From Streptosporangiaceae bacterium (GTDB lineage: Bacteria; Actinomycetota; Actinomycetes; Streptosporangiales; Streptosporangiaceae): 34,312 bases of DNA. The notes below the pieces were generated by a model. It made no database searches. It was given only the letters and a program-made list of their open reading frames with translations, and had not been told where the DNA came from. The stretch lies in assembly GCA_025964715.1 (NCBI GenBank), contig JAOPYH010000041.1, positions 1 through 34,312 of the forward strand, written 5' to 3'. Of this stretch, positions 1 through 7,505 are shown one piece after another; position 1 is the first letter of the stretch, and each line of letters begins with the position of its first letter. A program made the translations under genes and the position numbers.

Positions 1-314
<314 letters not shown>

Positions 315-370
315 CTAACCCTCGCACTCTGACCTGGGGGAGTCCACACCGGGGTCCCTTTCCGCCCGGC

Positions 371-387
371 CGCCGCACAGCGCGGCG
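371..387 (-). terminator. Candidate terminator hairpin after the blaI-type gene
   Basis: CGCCGC (371-376), loop ACAGC, GCGGCG (382-387) form a perfect 6-bp GC stem 13 bases beyond the stop codon of the repressor gene. There is no T-run, which is usual for actinobacteria. Confidence 0.4.
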
Positions 388-400
388 ACGACCGGCCCGC

Positions 401-763
401 TCACCGCGGTTCGCCCGAGTCCTCCAGCACGTCCCGCAGTGCCCGGGCCTCCTCGGCGCTCAGGGTCTGTACGAACTGGCTCAGCACGCTGGAGGGGTTG
501 CTGGCGTAACTCAGGTGGTCGTGCATACGGCCGGCCACGAGCCGGGCCTCGTCGACCGCCAGCCGGTAGGTGAAGTGCCTGCCCTCCCGTACCCGGGCGA
601 CCAGCCCCTTGTCGAGAAGCCGGAACAGGATCGTGTTGACAGTGGTGTAGGCGGGATCTCCGTCCAGCCTGGCGCGGAGCTCGCGCGCGGAGACGAGGCC
701 CCCCGAGGCCGCGAGTGCGGCCAGGACCTCGGCCTCGAGCTGACCAAGCTGTCGTCGCGACAA
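401..763 (-). CDS. BlaI/MecI/CopY-family transcriptional repressor
   Basis: Product is about 120 aa, the usual size for BlaI-type winged-helix repressors. It opens SRRQLGQLEAEVLAALA, the family's first helix, followed by the recognition helix region AYTTVNTILFRLLDKGLV and the wing (REGRHFTYRL). The C-terminal part (SSVLSQFVQTLSAEEARAL) resembles the family's dimerisation segment. I chose TTG at 763-761 because GAGG lies seven bases upstream and the protein then begins where the family normally does. The reading frame is open to a GTG at 868, but those extra 35 residues do not look like BlaI. The gene is divergent from terD with a palindrome between them (875-892), so it probably represses itself and terD. 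No blaR-type sensor protease is seen beside it. Confidence 0.82.
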   Translation of the reverse strand: MSRRQLGQLEAEVLAALAASGGLVSARELRARLDGDPAYTTVNTILFRLLDKGLVARVREGRHFTYRLAVDEARLVAGRMHDHLSYASNPSSVLSQFVQTLSAEEARALRDVLEDSGEPR

Positions 764-874
764 GGGCCGACCTCGATGAGCTGAGTGGACGTGAACCGGC
801 CACTCCAGGGTAGCGAGCACGGCCCGTGTCAAGGCGGGGGCCGCGGCCGATGCCAGGTCGAAGAACACCGGGAC

Positions 875-892
875 TTACTACATCCGTAATAA
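875..892. promoter_or_regulatory. Probable BlaI-type operator between blaI-like gene and terD
   Basis: TTACTACATCCGTAATAA is an imperfect dyad: TTACTAC against the complement of GTAATAA (six of seven positions match), with spacer ATCC. It is AT-rich in an otherwise GC-rich region and has the TAC/GTA core expected for BlaI/MecI-class sites. It lies about 110 bp from the repressor start and about 55 bp upstream of the terD start, and may cover -10 boxes in both directions. Binding is inferred. Confidence 0.55.
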
Positions 893-947
893 CATGGGCT
901 CGCAGTGGCGGTTCACCTCGACCGCCCTGACGACTGGAGGTCTCATC

Positions 948-1523
948 ATGGGTGTCAGCCTGACCAAGGGCGGCAACGTCTCACTGACCAAGGAAGCACC
1001 CGGCCTGACGGCCATCGTCGTCGGTCTGGGCTGGGACGTGCGCACCACCACCGGCAAAGAGTTCGACCTCGATGCGAGCGCGCTGCTGGTCTCCGACGCC
1101 GGCAAGGTCCTGTCCAACCAGCACTTCGTCTACTTCAACAACCTCAAGAGCCCGGACGGCTCCGTGGAGCACACCGGCGACAACCTCACCGGTGCGGGCG
1201 AGGGCGACGACGAACAGATCAAGGTCAACCTGTCAGCGGTGCCGGCCGAGGCGGCCAAGGTGGTCTTCCCCGTGTCCATCTACGAGGGCGACCAGCGCCA
1301 GCAGAACTTCGGCCAGGTCCGCAACGCCTTCATCCGCGTCGTCAACCAGGCGGACGGCAAGGAGATCGCCAGGTACGACCTCACCGAGGACGCCTCCACC
1401 GAGACCGCCATGGTGTTCGGCGAGCTCTACCGCCATGGTGCCGACTGGAAGTTCCGAGCCATCGGCCAGGGCTACGCCTCCGGCCTCACCGGCATCGCCT
1501 CGGACTACGGCGTCGGCGCCTGA
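948..1523 (+). CDS. terD: TerD-family stress/tellurium resistance protein
   Basis: The 191-aa product begins [18 protein letters not shown], the standard TerD N-terminus. It carries the family's acidic calcium-binding signatures DLDASALL (residues 40-47) and [12 protein letters not shown] (78-89), followed by the conserved INQADGKE-like stretch ([18 protein letters not shown]) and the C-terminal AIGQGY motif. TerD proteins are cytoplasmic Ca2+-binding proteins linked to tellurite resistance, phage inhibition and stress or differentiation in actinomycetes; the precise role is not settled. The start is fixed by GGAGG at 936-940, seven bases before ATG; an open frame reaching 894 is not needed. 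A divergent BlaI-type repressor and an intervening palindrome suggest repressor control. Confidence 0.93.
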   Translation: MGVSLTKGGNVSLTKEAPGLTAIVVGLGWDVRTTTGKEFDLDASALLVSDAGKVLSNQHFVYFNNLKSPDGSVEHTGDNLTGAGEGDDEQIKVNLSAVPAEAAKVVFPVSIYEGDQRQQNFGQVRNAFIRVVNQADGKEIARYDLTEDASTETAMVFGELYRHGADWKFRAIGQGYASGLTGIASDYGVGA

Positions 1524-1528
1524 CGGCC

Positions 1529-1563
1529 CCGCACCGCGCCGGCTCTGACCGGCCGGGGTGCGG
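1529..1563 (+). terminator. Terminator hairpin after terD
   Basis: Outer arms CCGCACC (1529-1535) and GGTGCGG (1557-1563) enclose a second CCGG/CCGG pairing. The structure starts six bases after the terD stop. No T-run follows. Confidence 0.55.
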
Positions 1564-1633
1564 CCGGGGCCCGGTTGGCCGATTCGATGACGCCCGCGGC
1601 GGTGCGCGGATAACGTGACCGGTGACGCGCCGG

Positions 1634-1646
1634 TTACGATTCGTAA
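1634..1646. promoter_or_regulatory. Short inverted repeat just upstream of the cyclodeaminase-like gene
   Basis: TTACGA-T-TCGTAA is a perfect 6-bp inverted repeat around one central base. It lies immediately before the ribosome binding site (AAGGGACGG) of the gene starting at 1659. It could be an operator or a small mRNA hairpin affecting initiation. Confidence 0.3.
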
Positions 1647-1658
1647 GGGACGGTTCCG

Positions 1659-2327
1659 ATGCCGGATGGCCGGTCCGAAGCTCCCAACAATCTCGCCGAG
1701 ACGACGATCGGCGACTGGCTCTCCGGCCTGGCCACGGCCGCCGGCCCTGGCGGATACGCCTCAGCGTTGATGAGCACCTCCCAGGCCCTGGCGCTCGTGG
1801 AGAGGCTTTGTGGCATCACGCTCGGCGATCCCGAGCTCGAATACCTCTATCCGCCGGTGGTGGAGTGCCTCGCCGAGGCAGGGGTCGCCAGGCATCGGGT
1901 GCTCCAGCTGGCGGGCGAGGCGTCGTCCGCGCACATCGGCATGCAGGCCGCCTACCTGCTGCCCGAGGAAGACGAGGCGGGCCGGGCCAGCCGTCACCAC
2001 GCCTTCCAGTCCACGGCGGAGGTGTCGGCGGCGGTCGGCGTCGAGGTGGTCAAGGTCGCGGCCAAGGCGGCGGAGCTGGCGAGCAGCCTGTACGGCCGGA
2101 CCAACCCGGTGATGTTCGCGCACATCGGCGAGGCGGCCGCCCTCAGCGCCGCGGCCATCGAGGCCGCGGCGCTGCACTGCTGGCTGCACCTTGCCGACGT
2201 GAGCGGCACCCGGCTCAAGACCGACCTGAACGAGGAGCTGCACAAGCACATCGATGACGGCCTGGGCAGCGCCTCGATGGCCATCTACAACGCCCGGGCG
2301 CAGGGCCGGGAGGGCGTCGGGGCCTGA
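1659..2327 (+). CDS. Cyclodeaminase/cyclohydrolase-like (FTCD C-terminal-like) protein
   Basis: The 222-aa, mostly alpha-helical product resembles the stand-alone formiminotransferase-cyclodeaminase C-terminal family. Near the N-terminus it has TIGDWLSGLATAAGPGGYASALMSTSQALALVERLCGIT, split here as DWLSGLATAAGPGGYAS and ALALVERLCG; this matches the family pattern of a short helix, a Gly-rich turn and a long helix. In the full enzyme this domain converts formimino-THF to methenyl-THF. Many actinobacterial single-domain members have no proven activity. AAGGGACGG precedes ATG 1659. It is followed by a convergent hemerythrin gene with no folate gene nearby, so the folate role is weakly supported. 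The assignment rests on overall pattern, not on catalytic residues. Confidence 0.55.
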   Translation: MPDGRSEAPNNLAETTIGDWLSGLATAAGPGGYASALMSTSQALALVERLCGITLGDPELEYLYPPVVECLAEAGVARHRVLQLAGEASSAHIGMQAAYLLPEEDEAGRASRHHAFQSTAEVSAAVGVEVVKVAAKAAELASSLYGRTNPVMFAHIGEAAALSAAAIEAAALHCWLHLADVSGTRLKTDLNEELHKHIDDGLGSASMAIYNARAQGREGVGA

Positions 2328-2364
2328 CGGGGATTCGCGGTGACGGCGGCCGCGCCTCAGTGCC

Positions 2365-2940
2365 TCATCGCGGCCTCATCGCGTCCCGGATGAGGTCGCG
2401 AACCCGGTCGGCGACGGCAAGGGCCGGCCCGACCAGCAGGTTCTTGGTGGCCGTCTCCACTCCCGGGTGCGGATGGGTCGGTGCCACGGCCTCGGCCGCC
2501 CGTACGGCCGCCGCGAGGCCTTTGCGCTGTGCGTCTCCGAACTCCGCGCGCAGCCGCACGAACTCATAGCGCTCCTCGGCTCGGGCGTGGGTCAGGACGT
2601 CACCGCGGAGCTGGTTGAGGACGCCGAGGAAACGAGGGTCGTCGGTGTCCAGGCTTTCCAGCTCGGCGAGTATCGCCTTGGCCGTGTGCTCCTCTTTGAG
2701 CCTGTCGTCCACGATCCCCTCGCCGCCGTGGAGCGAGCGGCGGGCCAGCGGATGGACGATCTCCTCTTCCGCCGTCTCGTGCACGGCCATCAACGTGACG
2801 AGCCGGCGGAACGCTTCCTTGCGCTCCTGTCCCTGGGAGCATGCGACGCGCAGGAACAGGTCCCTGATCTGGCTGTGCTGACGGATCAGCAGGCCGACGA
2901 CGTCATCGGTGGCCGGAGCCTTGGCGGACGGCCTGTTCAT
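2365..2940 (-). CDS. Hemerythrin HHE domain protein
   Basis: The 191-aa product has the hemerythrin ligand pattern across a four-helix bundle: His22 (RQHSQIRD), His54 and Glu58 with His63 (HETAEEEIVH), His85 (KEEHTAK), and His118 with Glu122 (HARAEER). These residues would bind a non-haem di-iron centre. Bacterial hemerythrin-like proteins bind O2 or NO or help resist oxidative and nitrosative stress; the role here is not shown. The start at 2940 has AAAGGG upstream; the longer open frame extends across the divergent promoter region and is unlikely to be translated. The gene is convergent with the cyclodeaminase-like gene and divergent from a large ferritin-like gene, so two iron-binding proteins face each other across a 183-bp promoter region. 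Confidence 0.88.
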   Translation of the reverse strand: MNRPSAKAPATDDVVGLLIRQHSQIRDLFLRVACSQGQERKEAFRRLVTLMAVHETAEEEIVHPLARRSLHGGEGIVDDRLKEEHTAKAILAELESLDTDDPRFLGVLNQLRGDVLTHARAEERYEFVRLRAEFGDAQRKGLAAAVRAAEAVAPTHPHPGVETATKNLLVGPALAVADRVRDLIRDAMRPR

Positions 2941-3123
2941 CCCGGCCCTTTCGACGTGGGTGTGGTGCCGCAGTGCCCTGGTCCTACCCCAGGGGGCGAG
3001 CGGCCACGCGATGGGCGCCTGGGATGCCGGTAAAGAGTTCACATAGAGGACAAGCAAGACGCGAAGCCACAACTCTGACGGGGTACAGCATGCTCGCGCG
3101 ATCCCTTTAGAAAGGCGGCCCTC

Positions 3124-4338
3124 GTGTCCTTCAATCCGCTGGAACACCGCGGCATTCCGCTCGAGGAACAGATACGGAATTGGAGCGAACTTGACGTCGC
3201 CCCTATTGACCCCGACCTCGGCGACCCGTACACCAAATGTCGTGTTCTCACGTTGAACTCGGTCGAGATCCAATCGATCAAGTGCTCACATGAGTTCACC
3301 AGGCACTGCGGCGACCCGGAGGTCAGACAGCACCTGTCCTTGGTGCGGTATATCGAGCAACAGCAGCAGAAGGTCGTGGCATGGCTGCTGCCGGGGCAGG
3401 CGTCCGTGCTCGAGACCACGATCGGTCATGAGCAGACGGCCGTGGACCTGACCGCCTGGGTCGCCCGGATGGAGCCGGACCCCTATCTCAAGCAGACCTT
3501 CGAGTTCGGCGTCCTGGAGGACTTCGACCATCTCTACCGCTACGCGAACCTGTACGACCTGATCGAGCACCGTGCGGCCGAGAAGATCGTCGACGGGGTG
3601 ACCGAGGTGATGCCGGGCCGGCCCACGCCGATGCACCACCGGCATCCCTACGACAACGTTCGGAAGCCCTATGACCGGAACACGGTCGATCCGCGGTCCA
3701 GGCTGCACGCGCTCACAATCCTGGCGGCCGAGGAGCAGGTGATGACCTACTACATGGAGACCGGGCCGCACTTCATGGAGCCGATCGCCCGGCAGCTCTA
3801 TCAGGAGATCAGCATGGTGGAGGAGGAGCACGTCACGCACTACGAGACGCTCCTCGACCCCGCCGAGACCTGGTGGGAGCGGCTGGTCCTGCAGGAGTAC
3901 AACGAGTGCTACCTCTACTACTCGTTCATGCTCACCGAGACCGATCCGCGGCTCAAGGCCATCTGGGAGTTGCACCTCAACATGGAGGTCGAGCATCTAC
4001 GCCTGGCGTGCGAGCTCATGCGCCGCCATGACGACCGTGATCCGCACAGCCTCCTCCCGGCCGAGCTGCCCGAGCCTGTCACCTTCGAGCCGCAGAAGGC
4101 CTACCTGCGCGAACTGCTCGCCACGCAGCTTGACCTGACCACCCTCGGCACCGGATACGTCCGGGAGGCCCACGAGCGCTTCGAACGCATGCAGGCCCGG
4201 GTCAACGGTGCGGAGAAGCCGCCGAGCGAGCGGGTCGTCCAGGAGCACACCGCTTTGTACGGGAGTGACTACCGCTTCGAGACCGAGGGCACGCACCCGG
4301 TCGAGCGGCTGCGGGAGGTGCCGAAGGAGCGGCGGTGA
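3124..4338 (+). CDS. Large ferritin-like (di-iron fold) protein of unknown function
   Basis: The 404-aa product is not one I can name. It is helical and Tyr/Glu/His-rich with several carboxylate-bridge type motifs: GHEQTAVDL (101-109), LEDFDHLYRY (131-140), AAEEQVMTYY (201-210), VEEEHVTHYETLLD (232-245, containing ExxH at 233-236), EYNECYLYYS (258-267) and NMEVEHLRLACELM (286-299, containing ExxH at 288-291). The spacing suggests two ferritin-like helical hairpins or a duplicated bundle. There is no signal peptide, so it should be cytoplasmic. GTG 3124 is preceded by AGAAAGG. A lipoprotein gene follows 54 bases downstream on the same strand. Function could be iron storage, an oxidase or an oxygenase. 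Confidence 0.6.
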   Translation: MSFNPLEHRGIPLEEQIRNWSELDVAPIDPDLGDPYTKCRVLTLNSVEIQSIKCSHEFTRHCGDPEVRQHLSLVRYIEQQQQKVVAWLLPGQASVLETTIGHEQTAVDLTAWVARMEPDPYLKQTFEFGVLEDFDHLYRYANLYDLIEHRAAEKIVDGVTEVMPGRPTPMHHRHPYDNVRKPYDRNTVDPRSRLHALTILAAEEQVMTYYMETGPHFMEPIARQLYQEISMVEEEHVTHYETLLDPAETWWERLVLQEYNECYLYYSFMLTETDPRLKAIWELHLNMEVEHLRLACELMRRHDDRDPHSLLPAELPEPVTFEPQKAYLRELLATQLDLTTLGTGYVREAHERFERMQARVNGAEKPPSERVVQEHTALYGSDYRFETEGTHPVERLREVPKERR

Positions 4339-4392
4339 CCGAGCCCGCCATGCCGCCGGGACGCGAGCGGGTGGCCGCGGGCATACGGAAGA

Positions 4393-5940
4393 ATGCGCGT
4401 CGTGGCAAATCATCGGGGGACGTTGGTTGCGGCGGCCGTACTGGCCATGGTCCTGGGCGCCTGCGCGGTGCTCGCGGGCTGCAGCAAGGCCGGCATGGGG
4501 GTAGCGCCGCCGAGCGTGACCGGCGGCCCGAGCGCCTCCTCGCCGGACGCCGGCCCGTCCGCGGCGACCGTGGCCGAGAACGCCAGGCCGGGGACCAACG
4601 ACTGGGTGCTGCGCAAAGAGGGCGCCCAGCACGAGATCGAGGGGTACGCCGACCAGGTCAGCGTGCTCCCGGGCCGGCCCTTCCGGCTGTTCGTCTCGAC
4701 GACCGCCAAGGGCTTCACCGTCGACGCCTTCCGGGTCGGATGGTACGGCGGCACCCACGCCCGCCTGGTGTGGACCTCGGCGCACGAGAAGGGCGTCACG
4801 CAGGCCCCGGCCAAGGTGCAGGAGCCGACCCATACCGTCACGGCGCCCTGGACGCCCTCTCTCACCGTGCCGACCCGGAACTGGCCCGAGGGGTCGTACC
4901 TGGTGCGCCTGAACGCCGACTCGGGCGCTCAGCGGTACGTGCCCATGACGGTGCGGACGGCGCGCATGGACGGCAAGATCGTGGTTCTCAACGGGACCAC
5001 CACCTGGCAGGCCTACAACCTGTGGGGCGGCTACAGCCTCTATTCGGGGCCGTCCGGTTTCGCCGGCCGGTCGCGCGCGGTCAGCTTCGACCGTCCGTAC
5101 GACAAGGACGGCGCGGTCAAGTTCATGGCCTACGAGCAGCCGGCCGTCGTGCTCGCCGAGAAGCTCGGCCTGCCGCTGGCCTACACCACGGACAACGACC
5201 TGCACGCCGACCCGGCCCTGCTGAGCGGTGCCCGGGCGCTGATGGTGCTCGGGCACGATGAGTACTGGTCGACGGCGATGCGCACGGAGGCCACCAAGGC
5301 CAGGGACGCGGGGGTGAACATCGCCTTCCTCGGCGCCAACGAGGTCAACCGGCACATCCGGTTCGCGCCCACCAGCCTCGGCGCCGACCGGCTGGTCATC
5401 TGCTACAAGAGCATGAACGACCCCATCGGCAAGACCGACCCGGCCGAGATCACCATCGACTGGCGGTTGGCGGCCAAGCCATGGCCGGAGAGCGACCTGA
5501 CCGGCGCGTTCTACGAGTGCAACCCGGCCGAGGCGGCGTATGTCGTGTACGAGCCGAGGAACTGGCTGCTGGCCGGCACCGGGGTGCGCAGAGGCCAGCG
5601 CTTCCCCGGCATGGTCGGACCGGAGTACGACCGGGTCAATCTCATGGTCAGCACACCCCGGCCCATCGAGATCCTCTCGCACTCACCAGTGAGCTGCGGA
5701 AACACGGCGAGCCACGCAGACTCGGCCTATTACACGGTGCCGAGTGGCGCCGGCGTCTTCACGGCCGGCACGATGCGGTGGGTCTGCGCGATGCGCGGGC
5801 CCGGCTGCGGTCACGGGGTGACGCAAGCGGCCAAGCGCTTCGTGGACCGGGTGACCGAGACGATGCTGCGGGCGATGGCGGAAGGGCCGGTCGGCCGGAC
5901 GCACCCGGCCCAGGACAATACCTCGGCGGTGCGACCGTGA
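4393..5940 (+). CDS. Lipoprotein with N,N-dimethylformamidase beta-subunit-like domain
   Basis: The 515-aa product has a signal peptide with a lipobox (VLAGC, Cys30), so it is predicted to be anchored outside the membrane. A Ser/Pro/Ala-rich linker runs to about residue 60. The body has the features of the DMFase large-subunit C-terminal family: FRVGWYGG, NLWGGYSLY, VLGHDEYWS followed by NIAFLGANEVNRHIRF, and WLLAGTGV. Dimethylformamidase hydrolyses DMF, but most exported actinobacterial homologues have no known substrate and probably act on other amides or cell-wall or glycan material. The start has only a weak ribosome binding site (GGAAG close to ATG); GTG 4402 is an alternative. The gene follows the ferritin-like gene and precedes a convergent small gene. 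Confidence 0.72.
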   Translation: MRVVANHRGTLVAAAVLAMVLGACAVLAGCSKAGMGVAPPSVTGGPSASSPDAGPSAATVAENARPGTNDWVLRKEGAQHEIEGYADQVSVLPGRPFRLFVSTTAKGFTVDAFRVGWYGGTHARLVWTSAHEKGVTQAPAKVQEPTHTVTAPWTPSLTVPTRNWPEGSYLVRLNADSGAQRYVPMTVRTARMDGKIVVLNGTTTWQAYNLWGGYSLYSGPSGFAGRSRAVSFDRPYDKDGAVKFMAYEQPAVVLAEKLGLPLAYTTDNDLHADPALLSGARALMVLGHDEYWSTAMRTEATKARDAGVNIAFLGANEVNRHIRFAPTSLGADRLVICYKSMNDPIGKTDPAEITIDWRLAAKPWPESDLTGAFYECNPAEAAYVVYEPRNWLLAGTGVRRGQRFPGMVGPEYDRVNLMVSTPRPIEILSHSPVSCGNTASHADSAYYTVPSGAGVFTAGTMRWVCAMRGPGCGHGVTQAAKRFVDRVTETMLRAMAEGPVGRTHPAQDNTSAVRP

Positions 5941-5990
5941 GCCGGCGGAGACCCGTCTGCACGGCATGCTCGATCAGATGAGGTGAGCCG

Positions 5991-6227
5991 TCACGGCTCC
6001 GGGGTGGTCGCCTGCTCCGCCGCCTTCCGCAGAGCGTCCGCCAGCGTCGGCACGCGCGCCGGCTCATAGATGAGCGCCAGTTCGCGATCCTGACCGGAGT
6101 CGTCCGTCGCCCTCACCTGCTGTACGACCACGCGGGCGTTGACCACGCCGTCCTCGGTCGAGACGTCCATGTAGGCGACGCCGATGTCCACCTGTCGGAC
6201 GAAGAGCTTCTGCAGGTCAGCCTCCAT
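5991..6227 (-). CDS. Small conserved-looking protein, unknown function
   Basis: The 78-aa product starts MEADLQKLFVRQVDIGVAY and has a beta-rich middle (GVVNARVVVQQV) and an acidic, alanine-rich C-terminal helix. There is no signal peptide or membrane segment. I do not recognise a family. The frame is open up to a GTG at 6293, but the added residues are low-complexity Arg/Gly and I consider them untranslated; neither start has a strong ribosome binding site. It is convergent with the DMFase-like lipoprotein (50-bp gap) and divergent from the YflT-like gene. Confidence 0.5.
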   Translation of the reverse strand: MEADLQKLFVRQVDIGVAYMDVSTEDGVVNARVVVQQVRATDDSGQDRELALIYEPARVPTLADALRKAAEQATTPEP

Positions 6228-6396
6228 GTCTGTGACGCTATGTCGCCGCCGGCGACCCGGACAACCACCACCGGTTGAAGGTTTCTCCAGCACTTTCCCC
6301 CGGCCACGGCGTGGCGCGCCGGAGGAGGGTGTAGGGGCTGAGCTGGGGGAACGCTCTCAGTAGACGGTCCTCGACAGAGGACAAAGGGGGTATTCC

Positions 6397-6882
6397 ATGG
6401 GTACCGACAACGGCGCCGGTGCGCACAAGGTGGTCCTGGGCACCTACAGCACGCACGAGGCCGCTCAGCACGCGGTCGACATCCTGGCCGAGCACAGGTT
6501 CCCGGTGGAGCACGTGACCATCGTGGGGACCGGCCTCAAGCTCGAAGAGCGGGTCATCGGCAGGTGGACGCTGGGCCAGGCGGTGATCGCGGGTGCGAGC
6601 ACGGGAGGTTGGATCGGGCTGCTGATCGGCCTGGTCTTCTGGATCGTCAGCCCGTGGGCTATCGGTGCGGTGATCTCCGCGATTCTGCTGGGTCTGCTCT
6701 TCGGCGTGGTCTTCGCCGCGGTCGCCTACGCGCTCCACCGGCGGGCCTTCGCCTCGGTGTCCTCGGTGGTGGCCGACCGATATGACGTCCTGGTCAATGA
6801 GGAGTTCGCCGAGGAGGCGCGCCGGGTGCTGGCTACGGCGCTCTCCGCCACGGACAACGCCACGGACAACGCCACGTCCTGA
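6397..6882 (+). CDS. General stress protein 17M-like (YflT-type) membrane protein
   Basis: The 161-aa product has an N-terminal alpha/beta domain (VVLGTYSTHEAAQHAVDIL, then FPVEHVTIVGTGLKLEERVIGR) that matches the general stress protein 17M/YflT pattern. Two hydrophobic helices follow (about residues 66-86 and 91-110), then a cytoplasmic tail ending in an Asn/Thr-rich repeat (TDNATDNATS). Such proteins occur in actinobacterial stress regulons; the biochemical role is unknown. ATG 6397 is preceded by a strong AAAGGGGG. The repeated DNA unit at the 3' end (gacaacgccac twice) creates the repeated residues. Confidence 0.72.
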   Translation: MGTDNGAGAHKVVLGTYSTHEAAQHAVDILAEHRFPVEHVTIVGTGLKLEERVIGRWTLGQAVIAGASTGGWIGLLIGLVFWIVSPWAIGAVISAILLGLLFGVVFAAVAYALHRRAFASVSSVVADRYDVLVNEEFAEEARRVLATALSATDNATDNATS

Positions 6883-6917
6883 CGGCTCGCGTCCGCCGAT
6901 GAGCGTCACGCGCGCGC

Positions 6918-7142
6918 TCATCGGCGGAACAGCGACATCACCAGATAGAGGATGAGGTTCAGGACCACGGAGACGATCACCATCGAGGTGATCGGGACGA
7001 AGAGGCGCATCCGGCCGCTCTGAATGCGCAGGTCCCCGGGCAGGCTGCCGAACCAGGACAGCCAGCCCCACCAGGCCATGAACCCCAGCGCGAGAAGCGC
7101 AAGCGCCAGCGACACCAGCCACAGTCCAGCCGCCCTGCACAT
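6918..7142 (-). CDS. DUF2905-family small membrane protein
   Basis: The 74-aa product has two membrane helices (residues about 6-27 and 50-70) around a conserved loop, SLPGDLRIQSGRMRLFVPI, which matches the DUF2905 signature (LPGDI then FxxP). The family consists of tiny inner-membrane proteins of unknown role. The start was set at ATG 7142, directly before TM1; the open frame extends far upstream but overlaps the divergent gene and its promoter. It is divergent from a DUF3099 gene, and the stop lies close to the end of the YflT-like gene (convergent). Confidence 0.75.
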   Translation of the reverse strand: MCRAAGLWLVSLALALLALGFMAWWGWLSWFGSLPGDLRIQSGRMRLFVPITSMVIVSVVLNLILYLVMSLFRR

Positions 7143-7277
7143 CAGAAGGAGCCTTAGTGAGTCGCCAACGCGTCGACCGTGCGAGCGCGCGTTCGGTCTG
7201 TGGTGCCTCGTACCCGATGGTTCGGATGCGAATCCGGCCGGCCGGGGAGCGGGACGGCCCTGGCATATGGTGAGGAG

Positions 7278-7457
7278 GTGCGGCGCCGTAGGCGGATTTA
7301 TTTCATCATGATGGGCACGTGCCTGACGCTGTTCCTGCTCGCCTGGACGGTGGTGCGGTTCTACTCCCAGACGCTGGCCGTGGTCATGTCGCTGGTCGCC
7401 CTGGTGATCCCGCCGTTCGCGGCCATAGTCGCCAACCGCAGCGACGACGGCGACTGA
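7278..7457 (+). CDS. DUF3099-family small membrane protein
   Basis: The product is about 59 aa: an Arg-rich N-terminus (RRRRRIYFIMMGTC), two hydrophobic helices and the ending VIPPFAAIVANRSDDGD. The IPPxAAIVANR motif is typical of DUF3099. Function is unknown. The start is uncertain. GTG 7278 follows GAGGAG directly with no spacing, ATG 7308 lies inside the first motif, and the frame is open to 7179. I prefer 7278 because homologues keep the basic stretch in front of TM1. Confidence 0.6.
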   Translation: MRRRRRIYFIMMGTCLTLFLLAWTVVRFYSQTLAVVMSLVALVIPPFAAIVANRSDDGD

Positions 7458-7505
7458 ACGGTCACTGGCGCCCGCTGAGACGGCGACGCGCATGAACACC
7501 GTTGA

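Noticed and set aside
401-868. 155-aa version of the BlaI-type protein starting at 868
   Set aside because: The extra 35 residues do not resemble the family, and the TTG at 763 has a proper GAGG site. The longer form would also place the start beside the operator.
894-947. N-terminal extension of TerD by 18 residues
   Set aside because: The family begins MGVSLTKGG and GGAGG is correctly spaced only from the ATG at 948.
4335-5261. Long open frame starting at the end of the ferritin-like gene
   Set aside because: Arg/Gly/Ala-rich translation typical of an out-of-frame reading of the lipoprotein gene; no family features.
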